A stretch of 64,000 nucleotides of DNA from JAYRSJ01 sp041920215 (GTDB taxonomy: Bacteria; Pseudomonadota; Gammaproteobacteria; Burkholderiales; Burkholderiaceae_C), in contig JAYRSJ010000007.1 in assembly GCA_041920215.1 (NCBI GenBank), positions 102,964 through 166,963 on the forward strand. Direction: 5' to 3'. A program made the translations under genes and the position numbers. Below the pieces are notes generated by a model. It had not been told where the DNA came from. It was given only the letters and a program-made list of their open reading frames with translations, and did no database searches. Positions 1-10,856 of this stretch are shown here, in pieces; positions within the stretch are counted from its first letter, which is position 1; each line of letters starts with the position of its first letter.

Positions 1-266
1 GCCACCATGCTCAGGTAGCGCGGCTTGCCCTGCACCACCAGGGCGCGGGGGTCCAGCAGGTCCGGCAGCAGGTTGCGGAAGCCCCCATGCGAATCGTTCA
101 CCAGCACCTCGCTGGCGCCGGCCTCGAAGGCGCCGGCAATCGCGGCATTGGCCTCGTCCGTCATCAGGCGGCGCGCGCGCTCGTACTCGCCGTTGCCGGC
201 ACGCGTTTGCTCGGGGTGATAGACGCCGGCGACACCCTCGATGTCGGTGGAGATCAGAATTTTCAT
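1..266 (-). CDS. dppA: M55 family D-aminopeptidase, N-terminal part (runs off window)
   Basis: Zinc-dependent D-aminopeptidase of the DppA family, which removes N-terminal D-residues from peptides. Only the first 88 codons lie in the window. The N-terminus MKILISTDIEGVAGV carries the family's TDIEG metal-binding motif, and a later NDSHGG segment supplies the next conserved Asp/His. The ATG overlaps the stop of the upstream P1 peptidase gene by 4 bp (ATGA), so the two are translationally coupled and this is the last visible gene of the peptide-uptake operon. The family is recognised with confidence; the substrate is inferred from the operon. Confidence 0.92.
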   Translation of the reverse strand, partial: MKILISTDIEGVAGVYHPEQTRAGNGEYERARRLMTDEANAAIAGAFEAGASEVLVNDSHGGFRNLLPDLLDPRALVVQGKPRYLSMV

Positions 267-1288
267 GGGGCGAGTTGCTCGTCGTTCAACAGTTCGCGCA
301 AGGCTTGGCGACACTGGCCGTCGCGCCCCTCCACGGTCTCGGCATGCCAGAGCGCATGGACAATGGCCTGCTCGGTGGCGTCGGCCGCAGCCTGGAACAG
401 CGGGTCCAGCTTGGCGTCGTGCAGCAGGGCGACGGCGGGCATGGGCCGCACCGGGTCCTGCGGCAGTGTGTAGGCACTGGAGAAGGCCAGCGCGATGTCG
501 CCACTGCCATGGCCGAACACCGAGCCGCTGCGGGCCAGGCCGGCGCCGGCGCGCAGGGCCAGACGGCGCAGCTGGCGCGCATCCAGTGGCGCGTCGGTGG
601 CCAGCAGCATGATGATCGAGCCCTTCTCGGTTTCCTGCACCGTTGCCAGCTTTGCAGCCAGCGCCGCGCCCAGATGGCGGCCTGCCCAGACCAGTTGCTC
701 AGGCCGGCCGTAGTTGGCCAGCACCAACGCGCCAACCGTGAAATCACCGGCCAGGCGCGAGGCTGAGCCGATGCCACCCTTGACACCGAAACTGGACATG
801 CCGCGACCGGCGCCTACCGCACCCTGCGCGAACGCGGGCGCCGCGGCTTGCTGCGCCACGCAGTACTGGGCCTCTCCAACGGCCATGGCCTGGATGTCGT
901 TGAGCTGGCCATCGTTGCATTCGAACACCAGCGGATTGACAGTCGCCAGGCGGCGCCCGCTCTGCGGGTTCGCCGCCACGCAGGTGCGGATCTGTGCCTG
1001 GGCGATGGCACCGACGGCGTAGGTGTTGGTCAACGCGATCGGCGTCTCCAGCACGCCCAGTTCGTCCAGCTGCACCAGGCCGATGCTCTTGCCGAAGCCG
1101 TTCAGCACCACAGCCGCCGCCGGCACCCGGTCACGGTACGGGTCGCCGCCATGCGGCCGGACCACCGTCACGCCGGTCTGCAGCGAGCCCTCGGCCAGCG
1201 TGCAATGGCCGACCGTGACGCCGGCCACATCGCTGATCAGGTCCAGCGGCCCGCTGGGCAGCGTGCCGATGCGCGGTGCTTGCTTCAT
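263..1288 (-). CDS. P1 family (S58) aminopeptidase/D-esterase, DmpA-like
   Basis: Self-processing N-terminal-nucleophile aminopeptidase of the DmpA (L-aminopeptidase/D-esterase) family, 341 aa, close to the usual ~375. Family proteins split into two chains before a catalytic Ser. Here the cognate junction is G223-S224 in TEKGSIIMLLATDAPL, matching the start of the DmpA beta chain. Other family signatures are NGFGKSIG (residues 63-70), the GMSSFGVKGGIGS loop (163-175) and the GSGDIALAFS segment. No signal peptide, so cytoplasmic. It sits between gsiD (10 bp gap) and dppA (4 bp overlap), suggesting it trims peptides brought in by the Gsi transporter, especially those with D- or beta-residues. 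Confidence 0.93.
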   Translation of the reverse strand: MKQAPRIGTLPSGPLDLISDVAGVTVGHCTLAEGSLQTGVTVVRPHGGDPYRDRVPAAAVVLNGFGKSIGLVQLDELGVLETPIALTNTYAVGAIAQAQIRTCVAANPQSGRRLATVNPLVFECNDGQLNDIQAMAVGEAQYCVAQQAAAPAFAQGAVGAGRGMSSFGVKGGIGSASRLAGDFTVGALVLANYGRPEQLVWAGRHLGAALAAKLATVQETEKGSIIMLLATDAPLDARQLRRLALRAGAGLARSGSVFGHGSGDIALAFSSAYTLPQDPVRPMPAVALLHDAKLDPLFQAAADATEQAIVHALWHAETVEGRDGQCRQALRELLNDEQLAP

Positions 1289-1298
1289 CGCTGCTTCT

Positions 1299-2216
<918 letters not shown>

Positions 2217-2217
2217 G

Positions 2218-3138
2218 TCACTTGTAGCGGATGGTCGGGTTGATGAAGCCGTACAGCAGGTCCACCACCAGGTTGATCAGGATGAATTCCAGCGAGAACA
2301 AGAGCACCAGGGTCTGGATCACCGGATAGTCGCGCTGCGTCACGGCGTCCACCAGCAGGCGCCCCAGGCCCGGCCAGTTGAAGACGGCCTCGACCACGAT
2401 CGATCCGCCCAGCAGGAAGCCGAACTGCAGGCCCATCATCGTGACCACCGGGATCAGCGCATTGCGCAAGGTGTGCTTGGCGATCACCGTGCGCTCGTTC
2501 AGGCCCTTGGCCCGCGCGGTACGCACGAAATCCTCCTGGATCACCTCGACGAAGGAGGCGCGCGTGAAACGCGCCATCACCGCGGCCACCGCGGCGCCCA
2601 GGGTCAAGGATGGCAGGATGTAGTGCTTCCAGCTGTCGGCGCCCACCGTGGGCAGCCAGCCCAGCTGGACCGAGAAGACCTGCATCAGCAGCATGCCCAA
2701 CGCGAAGGCCGGGAAGGAGATGCCCGAGACCGCGATCGTCATGCCCAGCCGGTCGGGCCAGCGGTTGCGGTAGACCGCCGAGGTGATGCCGATCGCCATG
2801 CCGAACACCACGGCCCAGGCCATGCTGGTGATCGTCAGCAGCAGGGTCGGCATGAAGCGCTCGGCAATCTCGGTCGAAACCGGGCGGCGCGTGCGCATCG
2901 AGGTGCCGAAATCCCCCTGCACCATATGGCTGAAGTAGCTGACGAACTGTTCCGGCAGCGATCTGTCCAGGCCCAACTCCTGGCGCACCAGTTCGATCGT
3001 CTGCTCGTCGGCATCCTGCCCCGCGGCCAGCCGCGCCGGATCGCCGGGCAGCATGTGCACGAACAGGAACACCAGCACGGCGACGATCAGCAGCGTGGGA
3101 ATCAGTCCCAGCAGCCGTTTCAGAAAGTAGTTCAGCAT
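2218..3138 (-). CDS. gsiC: peptide ABC transporter permease, DppB/GsiC type
   Basis: First membrane permease of the peptide importer, 306 aa, a full-length DppB-family protein. The N-terminus MLNYFLKRLLGLIPTLLIV forms helix 1, followed by the family motif HMLPGDPA. The coupling-helix motif EDFVRTARAKGL (about residues 197-208) is intact and docks on GsiA. The C-terminus ends YGFINPTIRYK, typical of DppB. Its start lies 63 bp after the stop of the binding-protein gene, with a strong hairpin in the gap, and its stop almost touches gsiD. Confidence 0.93.
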   Translation of the reverse strand: MLNYFLKRLLGLIPTLLIVAVLVFLFVHMLPGDPARLAAGQDADEQTIELVRQELGLDRSLPEQFVSYFSHMVQGDFGTSMRTRRPVSTEIAERFMPTLLLTITSMAWAVVFGMAIGITSAVYRNRWPDRLGMTIAVSGISFPAFALGMLLMQVFSVQLGWLPTVGADSWKHYILPSLTLGAAVAAVMARFTRASFVEVIQEDFVRTARAKGLNERTVIAKHTLRNALIPVVTMMGLQFGFLLGGSIVVEAVFNWPGLGRLLVDAVTQRDYPVIQTLVLLFSLEFILINLVVDLLYGFINPTIRYK

Positions 3139-3165
3139 GATGGCTTCAGGCCAGCGGAAGGAAAC

Positions 3166-3190
3166 GCCCGCGCCCGGGGCGGGCGCGGGC
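3166..3190 (-). promoter_or_regulatory. Intercistronic hairpin between gsiB and gsiC
   Basis: A perfect 10-bp GC-only inverted repeat (3166-3175 pairing with 3181-3190) with a 5-nt loop lies between the binding-protein gene and the first permease gene. No U-tract follows on the minus strand, so it is not a classical terminator. Hairpins placed after periplasmic binding-protein genes commonly protect the upstream mRNA from 3' exonucleases or attenuate readthrough, raising binding protein over permease. Seen directly; the role is inferred. Confidence 0.6.
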
Positions 3191-3201
3191 AGGCAGGGCC
3201 A

Positions 3202-4752
3202 TTACTCGGAGACCGCGATCTCGGTCGAGTTGATGTTGCCGTCCGGCATCACGAACACGCCCGACAGGCGCTTGGCCGAGGCATAGAGGTTCTTCTCCGT
3301 CACCAGCGGCGCCCAGGGGGCGTCCTTCATCAGCTGCTCCTGGGCCTGCTTGTAGAGCTCGGCCTTCTCCTTGTCGTCGGTCGACTTCAGGGCCTTGGCG
3401 ATCGCCTCGTCCACCACCGGGCTGCTGTAGTAGGCGGTGTTGTTCAGCTTGGGCGGCCAGGCTTCGGTGGCCAGCAGCGGACGCAGGGCCCAGTCGGCCT
3501 CGCCGGTCGACGAGGACCAGCCGGCGTAGTACATGCGCACCTTGGCGGTCTTGGGATCGGAGGCCTGCTGCACCCATTCGACGCGCTGGCCGGGCTCCAG
3601 GGCCTGCACCGTCACCTTGATGCCGACCTGGGCCAGTTGCTGCTGCAGGAACTGGATGGTCTTCTGGGCGGTGGTGGTGGTGTAGGCGCTCCACAGCACC
3701 GACTCGAAGCCGTTGGGGTAGCCGGCTTCCTTCAGCAGCTCGCGGGCCTTCTTGGGGTCATAGGGCCAGGGCGCCATCTTGTGGGCGTACAGCACGCCCT
3801 GCGGCACATAGCCCTCGGCCGGCACGGCATAGCCGTTGAAGGCCACCTTGGCCAGCGCCTGCTTGTTGATCGCGTAGTTGATGGCCTGGCGCACCTTCAG
3901 GCTGTCGAAGGGCTTCTGCATCTGGTTGAAGCTGACATAGCGCGTGATGATGGATGGGCCCACCGTCACCTTCAGCTTCGGATTCTTCTGCAGGGCCTCG
4001 GCCTGCTCGTAGGGCAGCGGGGAGGCGAAGTCGGCCTCGCCGGTCTGCAGCATCGCGGCGCGGGTGTTGTTCTCCAGCACCGGCTTCCAGGTGATGTTGT
4101 CCACCTTGGGGTAGCCCTTTTGCCAGTAGGCGTCGAACTTCTTGCCCTTGACAAAGTCGGTCTGCTTCCACTCCACGAAGGTGAAGGGACCGGTGCCCAC
4201 GGGGTTGAAGGCGATGTCCTTGCTGCCGTACTTCTTCAGCGCGGCGGGCGAGATCATGGCGGCGGAAGCATGGGCCAGGGAGTTGATGAAGGGGCCGAAG
4301 GGCTCCTTCAGTGTGATGCGCACGGCCAGAGGACCGGCCACCTCGACCTTGTCCACGCGGTTGAACTGGTTGAAGCGGGCCAGCTTGTTCGCGGGGTCCA
4401 GCACGCGGTCCAGCGTAACCTTCACCGCCTCGGCATTGAAGTCGGTGCCGTCATGGAACTTCACGCCGGCGCGCAGCTTGAAGTTGTAGACCAAGCCATC
4501 GTTCGAGACGGTGTAGCTCTCGGCCAGCACCGGGCGCACCTTGAGGTCCTTGTCGAACTCAAACAGGCCCTGGTAGAAGGACTTGGTGACCGCGGTGGTC
4601 AGCGTGGTGTTGGTGTTGTAGGGATCCAGGGTCTCGGGCTGGCCGCTGATGGCCAGCACCACATCCTTGGCGGCCAGTGCCGAACCGGCGGCCAGGGCCA
4701 GCAGGCCGGCTGCGAACAGGCTGCGTCGCAGCGGGGTCATGCGTACGGTCAT
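3202..4752 (-). CDS. gsiB: periplasmic peptide-binding protein, GsiB/DppA (SBP family 5)
   Basis: Substrate-binding protein that captures peptides in the periplasm for GsiCD-GsiA, 516 aa. A Sec signal peptide (basic MTVRMTPLRRSLFAAG, hydrophobic core, ALAAK cleavage region around residue 27) precedes an SBP_bac_5 fold. Family markers include ISGQPETLDPYN near the mature N-terminus, NDGLVYNFKLRAGVKFHDG (about residues 84-103), and NPVGTGPFTFVEW. The ATG has AGGAG 8 nt upstream. GsiA lies 41 bp upstream in the transcript and gsiC 63 bp downstream. Specificity for glutathione versus other di- or tripeptides cannot be read from sequence. Confidence 0.93.
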   Translation of the reverse strand: MTVRMTPLRRSLFAAGLLALAAGSALAAKDVVLAISGQPETLDPYNTNTTLTTAVTKSFYQGLFEFDKDLKVRPVLAESYTVSNDGLVYNFKLRAGVKFHDGTDFNAEAVKVTLDRVLDPANKLARFNQFNRVDKVEVAGPLAVRITLKEPFGPFINSLAHASAAMISPAALKKYGSKDIAFNPVGTGPFTFVEWKQTDFVKGKKFDAYWQKGYPKVDNITWKPVLENNTRAAMLQTGEADFASPLPYEQAEALQKNPKLKVTVGPSIITRYVSFNQMQKPFDSLKVRQAINYAINKQALAKVAFNGYAVPAEGYVPQGVLYAHKMAPWPYDPKKARELLKEAGYPNGFESVLWSAYTTTTAQKTIQFLQQQLAQVGIKVTVQALEPGQRVEWVQQASDPKTAKVRMYYAGWSSSTGEADWALRPLLATEAWPPKLNNTAYYSSPVVDEAIAKALKSTDDKEKAELYKQAQEQLMKDAPWAPLVTEKNLYASAKRLSGVFVMPDGNINSTEIAVSE

Positions 4753-4793
4753 GAAGAGAACTCCTGTGGGGTGAGGGAGTGAGGGGTGGAAAC

Positions 4794-6692
<1,899 letters not shown>

Positions 6693-6721
6693 AGGAGACT
6701 GACTGCTTACTCGAATGAGGA

Positions 6722-7693
6722 TCAGCGGAAGATCGCGGTGAAGGGCTCGGCGTCGCCGACGCGCATCTGGCCGCGGTACATGCCTTCGGTGTTGAAGGGC
6801 AGGCAGACCTTGCCTTGAGCATCGACAGCGATCAGACCGCCGCGGCCGTCGATGGCCGGCAGGGCTTGCATCACCACAGCCTCACTGGCCTGCGCCAAAC
6901 TCTGGCCCCCGTAGGCCATGCGCGCGCAGACATCGAAAGCGGCATTGGCGCGGATGAACATCTCACCGCTGCCGGTACAGGACACGGCTGCCGTGCGATT
7001 GTCGGCATAGGTGCCGGCGCCGATCAGCGGCGAGTCGCCGACGCGACCCGGGCGCTTGTTGGTCATGCCGCCGGTGGAGGTGGCCGCAGCCAGATTGCCA
7101 TGGGCGTCCAGCGCCACGGCGCCGACGGTGCCGAACTTGCGCGTCTCGTCCAGCGGGCGGCCGTTGTTGTCGGGATTGTTGCCGCCGTCGTGGTCCAGCA
7201 CCGTCACCGCAGCCGCCTGCGCGTGCCGCAACTGAGCGCGGCGGAACTCGGTGGAGAAGTAGCTCGGGTCGACCAACTCCAGGCCCTGGGCCGCGGCGAA
7301 GTCCTCTGCCCCCGCGCCGGCCAGCAGCACATGTTCGCTCGCCTCCATCACTGCACGCGCGGCGCGCAGCGGGCGCTTGACGCGGCTGACGCAGGCCACC
7401 GCGCCGGCGCGCAGCGAAGCGCCGTCCATCACGGCAGCGTCCAGCTCGTGGGTCGCGGCACTGGTGAAAACCGCGCCATGGCCCGCGTTGAACAGCGGGT
7501 TGTCCTCCAGCAGGTCCACCGCCAGGCTGACCGCATCCAGCGCTGTGCCACCATCGGCCAGAAGCTGGTGGCCGGCGCGCAAGATCTCGGCCAGCGCCGC
7601 GTGATAGGCCGCTTCCTGCTCGGGACTGATGTTGCTGCGGCTGAGCGTGCCGGCGCCGCCATGAATGGCGATCACGGGAGTTGCTTGTGTCAC
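6722..7693 (-). CDS. iaaA: isoaspartyl peptidase / plant-type L-asparaginase
   Basis: N-terminal-nucleophile hydrolase that cleaves beta-aspartyl dipeptides and L-asparagine, 323 aa. The start is taken as GTG at 7693, which overlaps the regulator's stop by 4 bp (GTGA) and begins right at the conserved IAIHGGAGT segment. The open frame upstream is just an overlap with the regulator gene. The autoprocessing Thr is T189 in FGTVGAVALD, and the downstream TSTGGMTNK, GRVGDSPLIGAG and TGSGE motifs are all present, so it should mature and be active. As in E. coli it precedes gsiABCD. It could also serve beta-Asp-Arg dipeptides from cyanophycin. Confidence 0.94.
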   Translation of the reverse strand: MTQATPVIAIHGGAGTLSRSNISPEQEAAYHAALAEILRAGHQLLADGGTALDAVSLAVDLLEDNPLFNAGHGAVFTSAATHELDAAVMDGASLRAGAVACVSRVKRPLRAARAVMEASEHVLLAGAGAEDFAAAQGLELVDPSYFSTEFRRAQLRHAQAAAVTVLDHDGGNNPDNNGRPLDETRKFGTVGAVALDAHGNLAAATSTGGMTNKRPGRVGDSPLIGAGTYADNRTAAVSCTGSGEMFIRANAAFDVCARMAYGGQSLAQASEAVVMQALPAIDGRGGLIAVDAQGKVCLPFNTEGMYRGQMRVGDAEPFTAIFR

Positions 7694-8625
7694 TTGCGAG
7701 CCTTTTTGGAAGTCTTTGCCTGAGTGCGCGCACCGACCGGACCCAGCCTGTCGGCGTGTGCCCCCTCCAGCCAGGGCAGCACGGATTCGGTCAGATCCTC
7801 GGCAGCTTGCAGCGAGTCTTTCGCCGCATGCGCCACCGCGCTGCATAGCGCCTCGATCAGGGCCAGAGCACTGGCTTCGGAGTTGGCGAAATACTGGCTC
7901 TCGGTCCTGGCATAAAGCGCCAGGGTGGCCAGCGGCGTCAGCGGCGACTGCGGGCCGTCCGTCAGCGCCAGCAGCGGCACACCGGCCTCGTGCACACGCC
8001 GCGCCAGCAGCACGGTGTCGGCGAAGTAGCGCGGAAAGGCGATCGCGATCACCAGGTCGTGGGACTTGAGGCGACTCAGCATGCGCGCGCCGTAGGACGA
8101 GCTCTCGATGCTGGCAAGCAGCTGCACGTTGTCGCAATAGCGGTCCAGGTTGCGTGTCAGCAGGCCACCCAGCCAGCTGCTGGCGCCGTAGCCGATCACA
8201 TAGATGCGCCGCGCGTCCAGGATCGCACTCACCGCCTGCATGCAGGCTTGCACATCCAGCGCCTGGCGCGTCGCTTCCAGATTGCGCACAGCATCGGCCA
8301 GCACGGCATCGAACACCTCGGCCGCCGGGGCCGAACACTCAAGCTTGCTGCGCAGCTTCTGCACCGGCGCCAGTGTGGCCTCAAAGCCCAGCACCAGCGC
8401 GGCACGGAACTGTGCATAGCCCTCGAACTCCAGCGCCCGTGCAAATCGATTGGCGGTGGCCACCGACACGCCTACCGCCGCGGCCAGCTCATCAATGGGC
8501 ATGGTCGCTACCTTCAAGGGATGAGCCAACACGTACTCGGCCACCTGGCGGTGCGACTGCGTCAGCGCGGGCATGGCCCAGGCAATGCGCTGGGCCATCG
8601 AGGGATTGCCGGGGAAGGTCGCCAT
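7690..8625 (-). CDS. MurR/RpiR family transcriptional regulator (HTH_6 + SIS)
   Basis: Likely local regulator of the peptide operon, 311 aa. The N-terminal ~80 residues form an RpiR helix-turn-helix (ELAAAVGVSVATANRFARAL). Residues about 125-265 form a SIS sugar-phosphate-type ligand domain (IYVIGYGASSWLGGLLTRNL, then LVIAIAFPRYFADTVLLAR). The C-terminus is a Lys-rich tail ending KTSKKARK. It is the first gene of the operon and overlaps iaaA by 4 bp, so it is co-transcribed and probably autoregulatory. SIS domains usually bind phosphosugars; the ligand here is unknown, and a peptide-linked effector would be unusual. Confidence 0.9.
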   Translation of the reverse strand: MATFPGNPSMAQRIAWAMPALTQSHRQVAEYVLAHPLKVATMPIDELAAAVGVSVATANRFARALEFEGYAQFRAALVLGFEATLAPVQKLRSKLECSAPAAEVFDAVLADAVRNLEATRQALDVQACMQAVSAILDARRIYVIGYGASSWLGGLLTRNLDRYCDNVQLLASIESSSYGARMLSRLKSHDLVIAIAFPRYFADTVLLARRVHEAGVPLLALTDGPQSPLTPLATLALYARTESQYFANSEASALALIEALCSAVAHAAKDSLQAAEDLTESVLPWLEGAHADRLGPVGARTQAKTSKKARK

Positions 8626-8679
8626 CTGCCTGCCTGGATTGGGACGTGGGGGTTGGGCTTGAAAGAATCAGGTGTGATC

Positions 8680-8695
8680 GCAAATTTTCATTTGC
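8680..8695. promoter_or_regulatory. Inverted repeat, candidate operator upstream of the RpiR gene
   Basis: GCAAAT-TTTC-ATTTGC, a perfect 6-bp inverted repeat with a 4-nt spacer, lies in an AT-rich patch 55-70 bp before the regulator's ATG. Its position suits an autoregulatory operator for the peptide operon. No experimentally known site is being matched; the symmetry and the AT-rich context are what is seen. Confidence 0.4.
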
Positions 8696-8999
8696 ACTGA
8701 TGATAACGACATTTTTTGATCAGACGCAAGCGTGTGACGGTGTGATGACGGCGGGGCGTCGCGAAACGCACAGACAAAAAAACCGGCCCTCGGGCCGGTC
8801 TGTCGCGAACCTTCGCCAGCTCAAGGCCACGACAGGTCCTGCCCCCGCAGCGGCAGGCGCCGCACAAGCCCTCCTTGCTGCAGCCATACTTGCTGCCGCA
8901 GAGCTGGAAGGCATCGCGCAGCGCCCACAGCAGGGACGTATCGGGCTCAAGGTCGGCCTGGCGGACACGGCCATTGATCATCAGTTGGTAGCGTGGCAT
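8688..8999 (-). pseudogene. Truncated [2Fe-2S] ferredoxin-like domain (IorA/CoxS-type N-terminus)
   Basis: A 103-codon frame with a good Shine-Dalgarno (AAGGAG) before the ATG. Residues 1-52 resemble the N-terminal plant-type [2Fe-2S] domain of isoquinoline-oxidoreductase/xanthine-oxidase small subunits: LLWALRD, then Cys residues in GCSKEGLCGAC. The cluster loop has C-x5-C rather than the usual C-x4-C. After residue ~52 similarity stops and the frame runs through an intrinsic terminator, which real coding sequence would not. A one-base change in the G-run near 8838-8842 would end the protein before the terminator. I read it as a decayed or truncated remnant; the helical [2Fe-2S] second domain is missing. 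Confidence 0.55.
8776..8799 (-). terminator. Rho-independent terminator (minus strand)
   Basis: On the minus strand an 8-bp GC stem (8792-8799 with 8782-8789, tip CTCG) is followed by a run of seven T. It is a strong intrinsic terminator, placed inside the apparent tail of the [2Fe-2S] remnant and ahead of the RpiR-iaaA-gsi operon, so it insulates that operon from upstream reading. Confidence 0.85.
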
Positions 9000-9234
9000 C
9001 GGCGCTCTCCTTCATAGCTGGCGCGCAGCCTAGGCGTCGGGCCGCCCCCCCTGCCGGAAGTCAAGCGACGGAATCGCCCGGGGCCGCGGGCGAACGCGCC
9101 GGCGGCGCGCCGCGCCGTCCCCGTGACATAGTTGGCAGGCCCTGCCCATGACCCAGGCGCGAGGGGCAAACTGGCTGTGGTTGACCACCCTTTTCGCCCA
9201 GTGCGGGCGCGCTGGCGCTCTCGACAATGGCCGG

Positions 9235-10188
9235 ATGTTCAGTTTGCGCCGTCGTCGTCGTCAGCCCGGTTGGGTCGCCCTTGTGCCGGAAGCGGGCGAG
9301 CTGCGACTGGCCTGCGTCAAGCCGGCCCGCGAGGTCGGCGGCCGGCCGCGGCTGCGCTGGCTGGAGACCCTGGCCGGCGCTGAGCCGGCGCAGGTCCAGG
9401 GCCTGAGCGCGCTGCGCCAGCGCCGCCAGCTCGACCAGCGCCAGCTCGTGGCCCTGCTGCGCCGCGGCCAGTACCAGGTGCTGACGCTGGAGGCGCCCGA
9501 GGCGCCGCGCGAGGAATGGAAGAGCGCCAGCCGCTGGCTGCTGCAGGACCGGGTGGACTTCCCGGTCGACAGCGCCGCGCTGGACATCCTGGAGATACCG
9601 GCCGATGCCGCCCAGCGCCGCCGCCCCAGCCTGATCGCGGTGGCCGCCGCCCGCACGGCCGTGCTGCCGCTGATCGACCAGGGCCGCGCCGCCGGCCTGG
9701 ACTGGGCCGCGATCGACATCGCCGAAACCGCGCTGCGCAATATCAGCGCCCTGCTGGAGGAACCCGGCCGGGGTCAGGCCTTGCTGCATATCGGGGCCGA
9801 GCACAGCCATCTGGTCGTCACCGCCGGCGGCGAGCTCTTGCTGTCGCGCCAGATGGAGGCCCGGCAGGCCAGCCTGAGCCAGGCCGACCCCGATCTGCGC
9901 CAGCAGGCCTTCGAGCGCACCAGCCTGGAACTGCAGCGCACGCTGGACGGCTTCGAGCGCGCCTTTTCGCAGGTCAGCCTGGCCCGGGTGCTGGTGAGCC
10001 CGGCCTTGGACGATTTCATCGCCTATGTGGGCGATCTGCTGTATGCGCCGGTCCAGCCCCTGCGGCTGGACGAGGTGCTGGACCTGGAGGCCGTGCCCGC
10101 GCTGCAGGGCAACCCCCAGGCCCAGGCCGACTGGCTGTGCGCCATCGGTGCCGCGCTGCGCCCCAGCCAAGCGGCGGTGACCCCATGA
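9235..10188 (+). CDS. mshI: MSHA biogenesis protein MshI (PilM-like)
   Basis: Cytoplasmic actin-fold platform protein of the MSHA pilus assembly complex, 317 aa. It should work with the PilN- and PilO-like proteins encoded next. The start is put at ATG 9235 (MFSLRRRRRQPGWVALVPE), the typical basic MshI N-terminus; the frame is open 29 codons further upstream but without MshI-like sequence. Ends in an ATGA overlap with the PilN-like gene. First gene of a 13-gene plus-strand run. Confidence 0.85.
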   Translation: MFSLRRRRRQPGWVALVPEAGELRLACVKPAREVGGRPRLRWLETLAGAEPAQVQGLSALRQRRQLDQRQLVALLRRGQYQVLTLEAPEAPREEWKSASRWLLQDRVDFPVDSAALDILEIPADAAQRRRPSLIAVAAARTAVLPLIDQGRAAGLDWAAIDIAETALRNISALLEEPGRGQALLHIGAEHSHLVVTAGGELLLSRQMEARQASLSQADPDLRQQAFERTSLELQRTLDGFERAFSQVSLARVLVSPALDDFIAYVGDLLYAPVQPLRLDEVLDLEAVPALQGNPQAQADWLCAIGAALRPSQAAVTP

Positions 10189-10856
10189 GCCAGGTCCGCC
10201 CCGGCGGCGCGCGGCTCAGCGCCCAGCACCTCAATCTGCTCGACGCCAGCCTGCTGCCGCCCAAGACCCGCTATGGCGCCAGCCTGGGCCTGGCCCTGCT
10301 GGCCCTCATGCTGCTGGTGATGGGCGGCAGCGGCTGGGCACTGCGCCACGCCGCGGCCCGCCAGGCCGCCGAGGCAGCGGCCCTGCAGCAGGCCCTGCCG
10401 GCCCTGCAGGCCCAGCTGGGCGCGCCGCTGCAAAGCGACGACGCCAGCCGCCGCCAGCAGGCCGAGCTCGCCGCGCTGCGGCGCCACGATGCCGCGCTGC
10501 AGCAGCTGGTGCAGGCCCTGGAGGGCGGCCGCGCCGGTCGCAGCCAGGGCTACGCCGACTATCTGCTGGCGCTGGCCCGCCAGAGCGACCGACTCAGGCA
10601 GGCCGGCGCCGAGGGCTCGCTATGGATCGTCGGCCTGCAGATCGACAGCGACAACGGCCGCCTGCAGCTGCAGGGACGCATGACCGAGCCGGCGCTGCTG
10701 CCCGGCTATCTGCGCGGCCTCAACGAGGAGCCGCTGTTCCGCGGTCACCGCTTCGGCAGCCTCAGCGTCAAGACGCTAGACCAGGCGCAGCTGCGCGAGT
10801 TCTCGCTGCAGGCCGAGACCGATGCAAGCCAGAGCCGCGGGGGGCAGCCACGATGA
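10185..10856 (+). CDS. PilN-like MSHA inner-membrane assembly protein
   Basis: Bitopic inner-membrane protein of 223 aa in the PilN/fimbrial-assembly family. A short cytoplasmic N-terminus (SAQHLNLLDASLLPPK resembles the PilN NLLPWR-type segment that binds PilM) is followed by one helix (about residues 37-58, LGLALLALMLLVMGGSGWAL). A long Ala/Gln-rich coiled coil (59-125) and a small periplasmic ferredoxin-like domain follow. Overlaps both neighbours by 4 bp, a sign of tight coupling with MshI and MshJ. Confidence 0.8.
   Translation: MSQVRPGGARLSAQHLNLLDASLLPPKTRYGASLGLALLALMLLVMGGSGWALRHAAARQAAEAAALQQALPALQAQLGAPLQSDDASRRQQAELAALRRHDAALQQLVQALEGGRAGRSQGYADYLLALARQSDRLRQAGAEGSLWIVGLQIDSDNGRLQLQGRMTEPALLPGYLRGLNEEPLFRGHRFGSLSVKTLDQAQLREFSLQAETDASQSRGGQPR

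Noticed and set aside
6722..8338. A 538-codon frame joining iaaA with part of the regulator
   Set aside because: The first part is the regulator gene in another frame. The isoaspartyl peptidase starts at GTG 7693, in a GTGA overlap, so no fusion protein is proposed.
9130..9150. TTGGCAGG...TGCCC before mshI as a sigma-54 promoter
   Set aside because: The GG and GC elements are two bases too close for a -24/-12 promoter.
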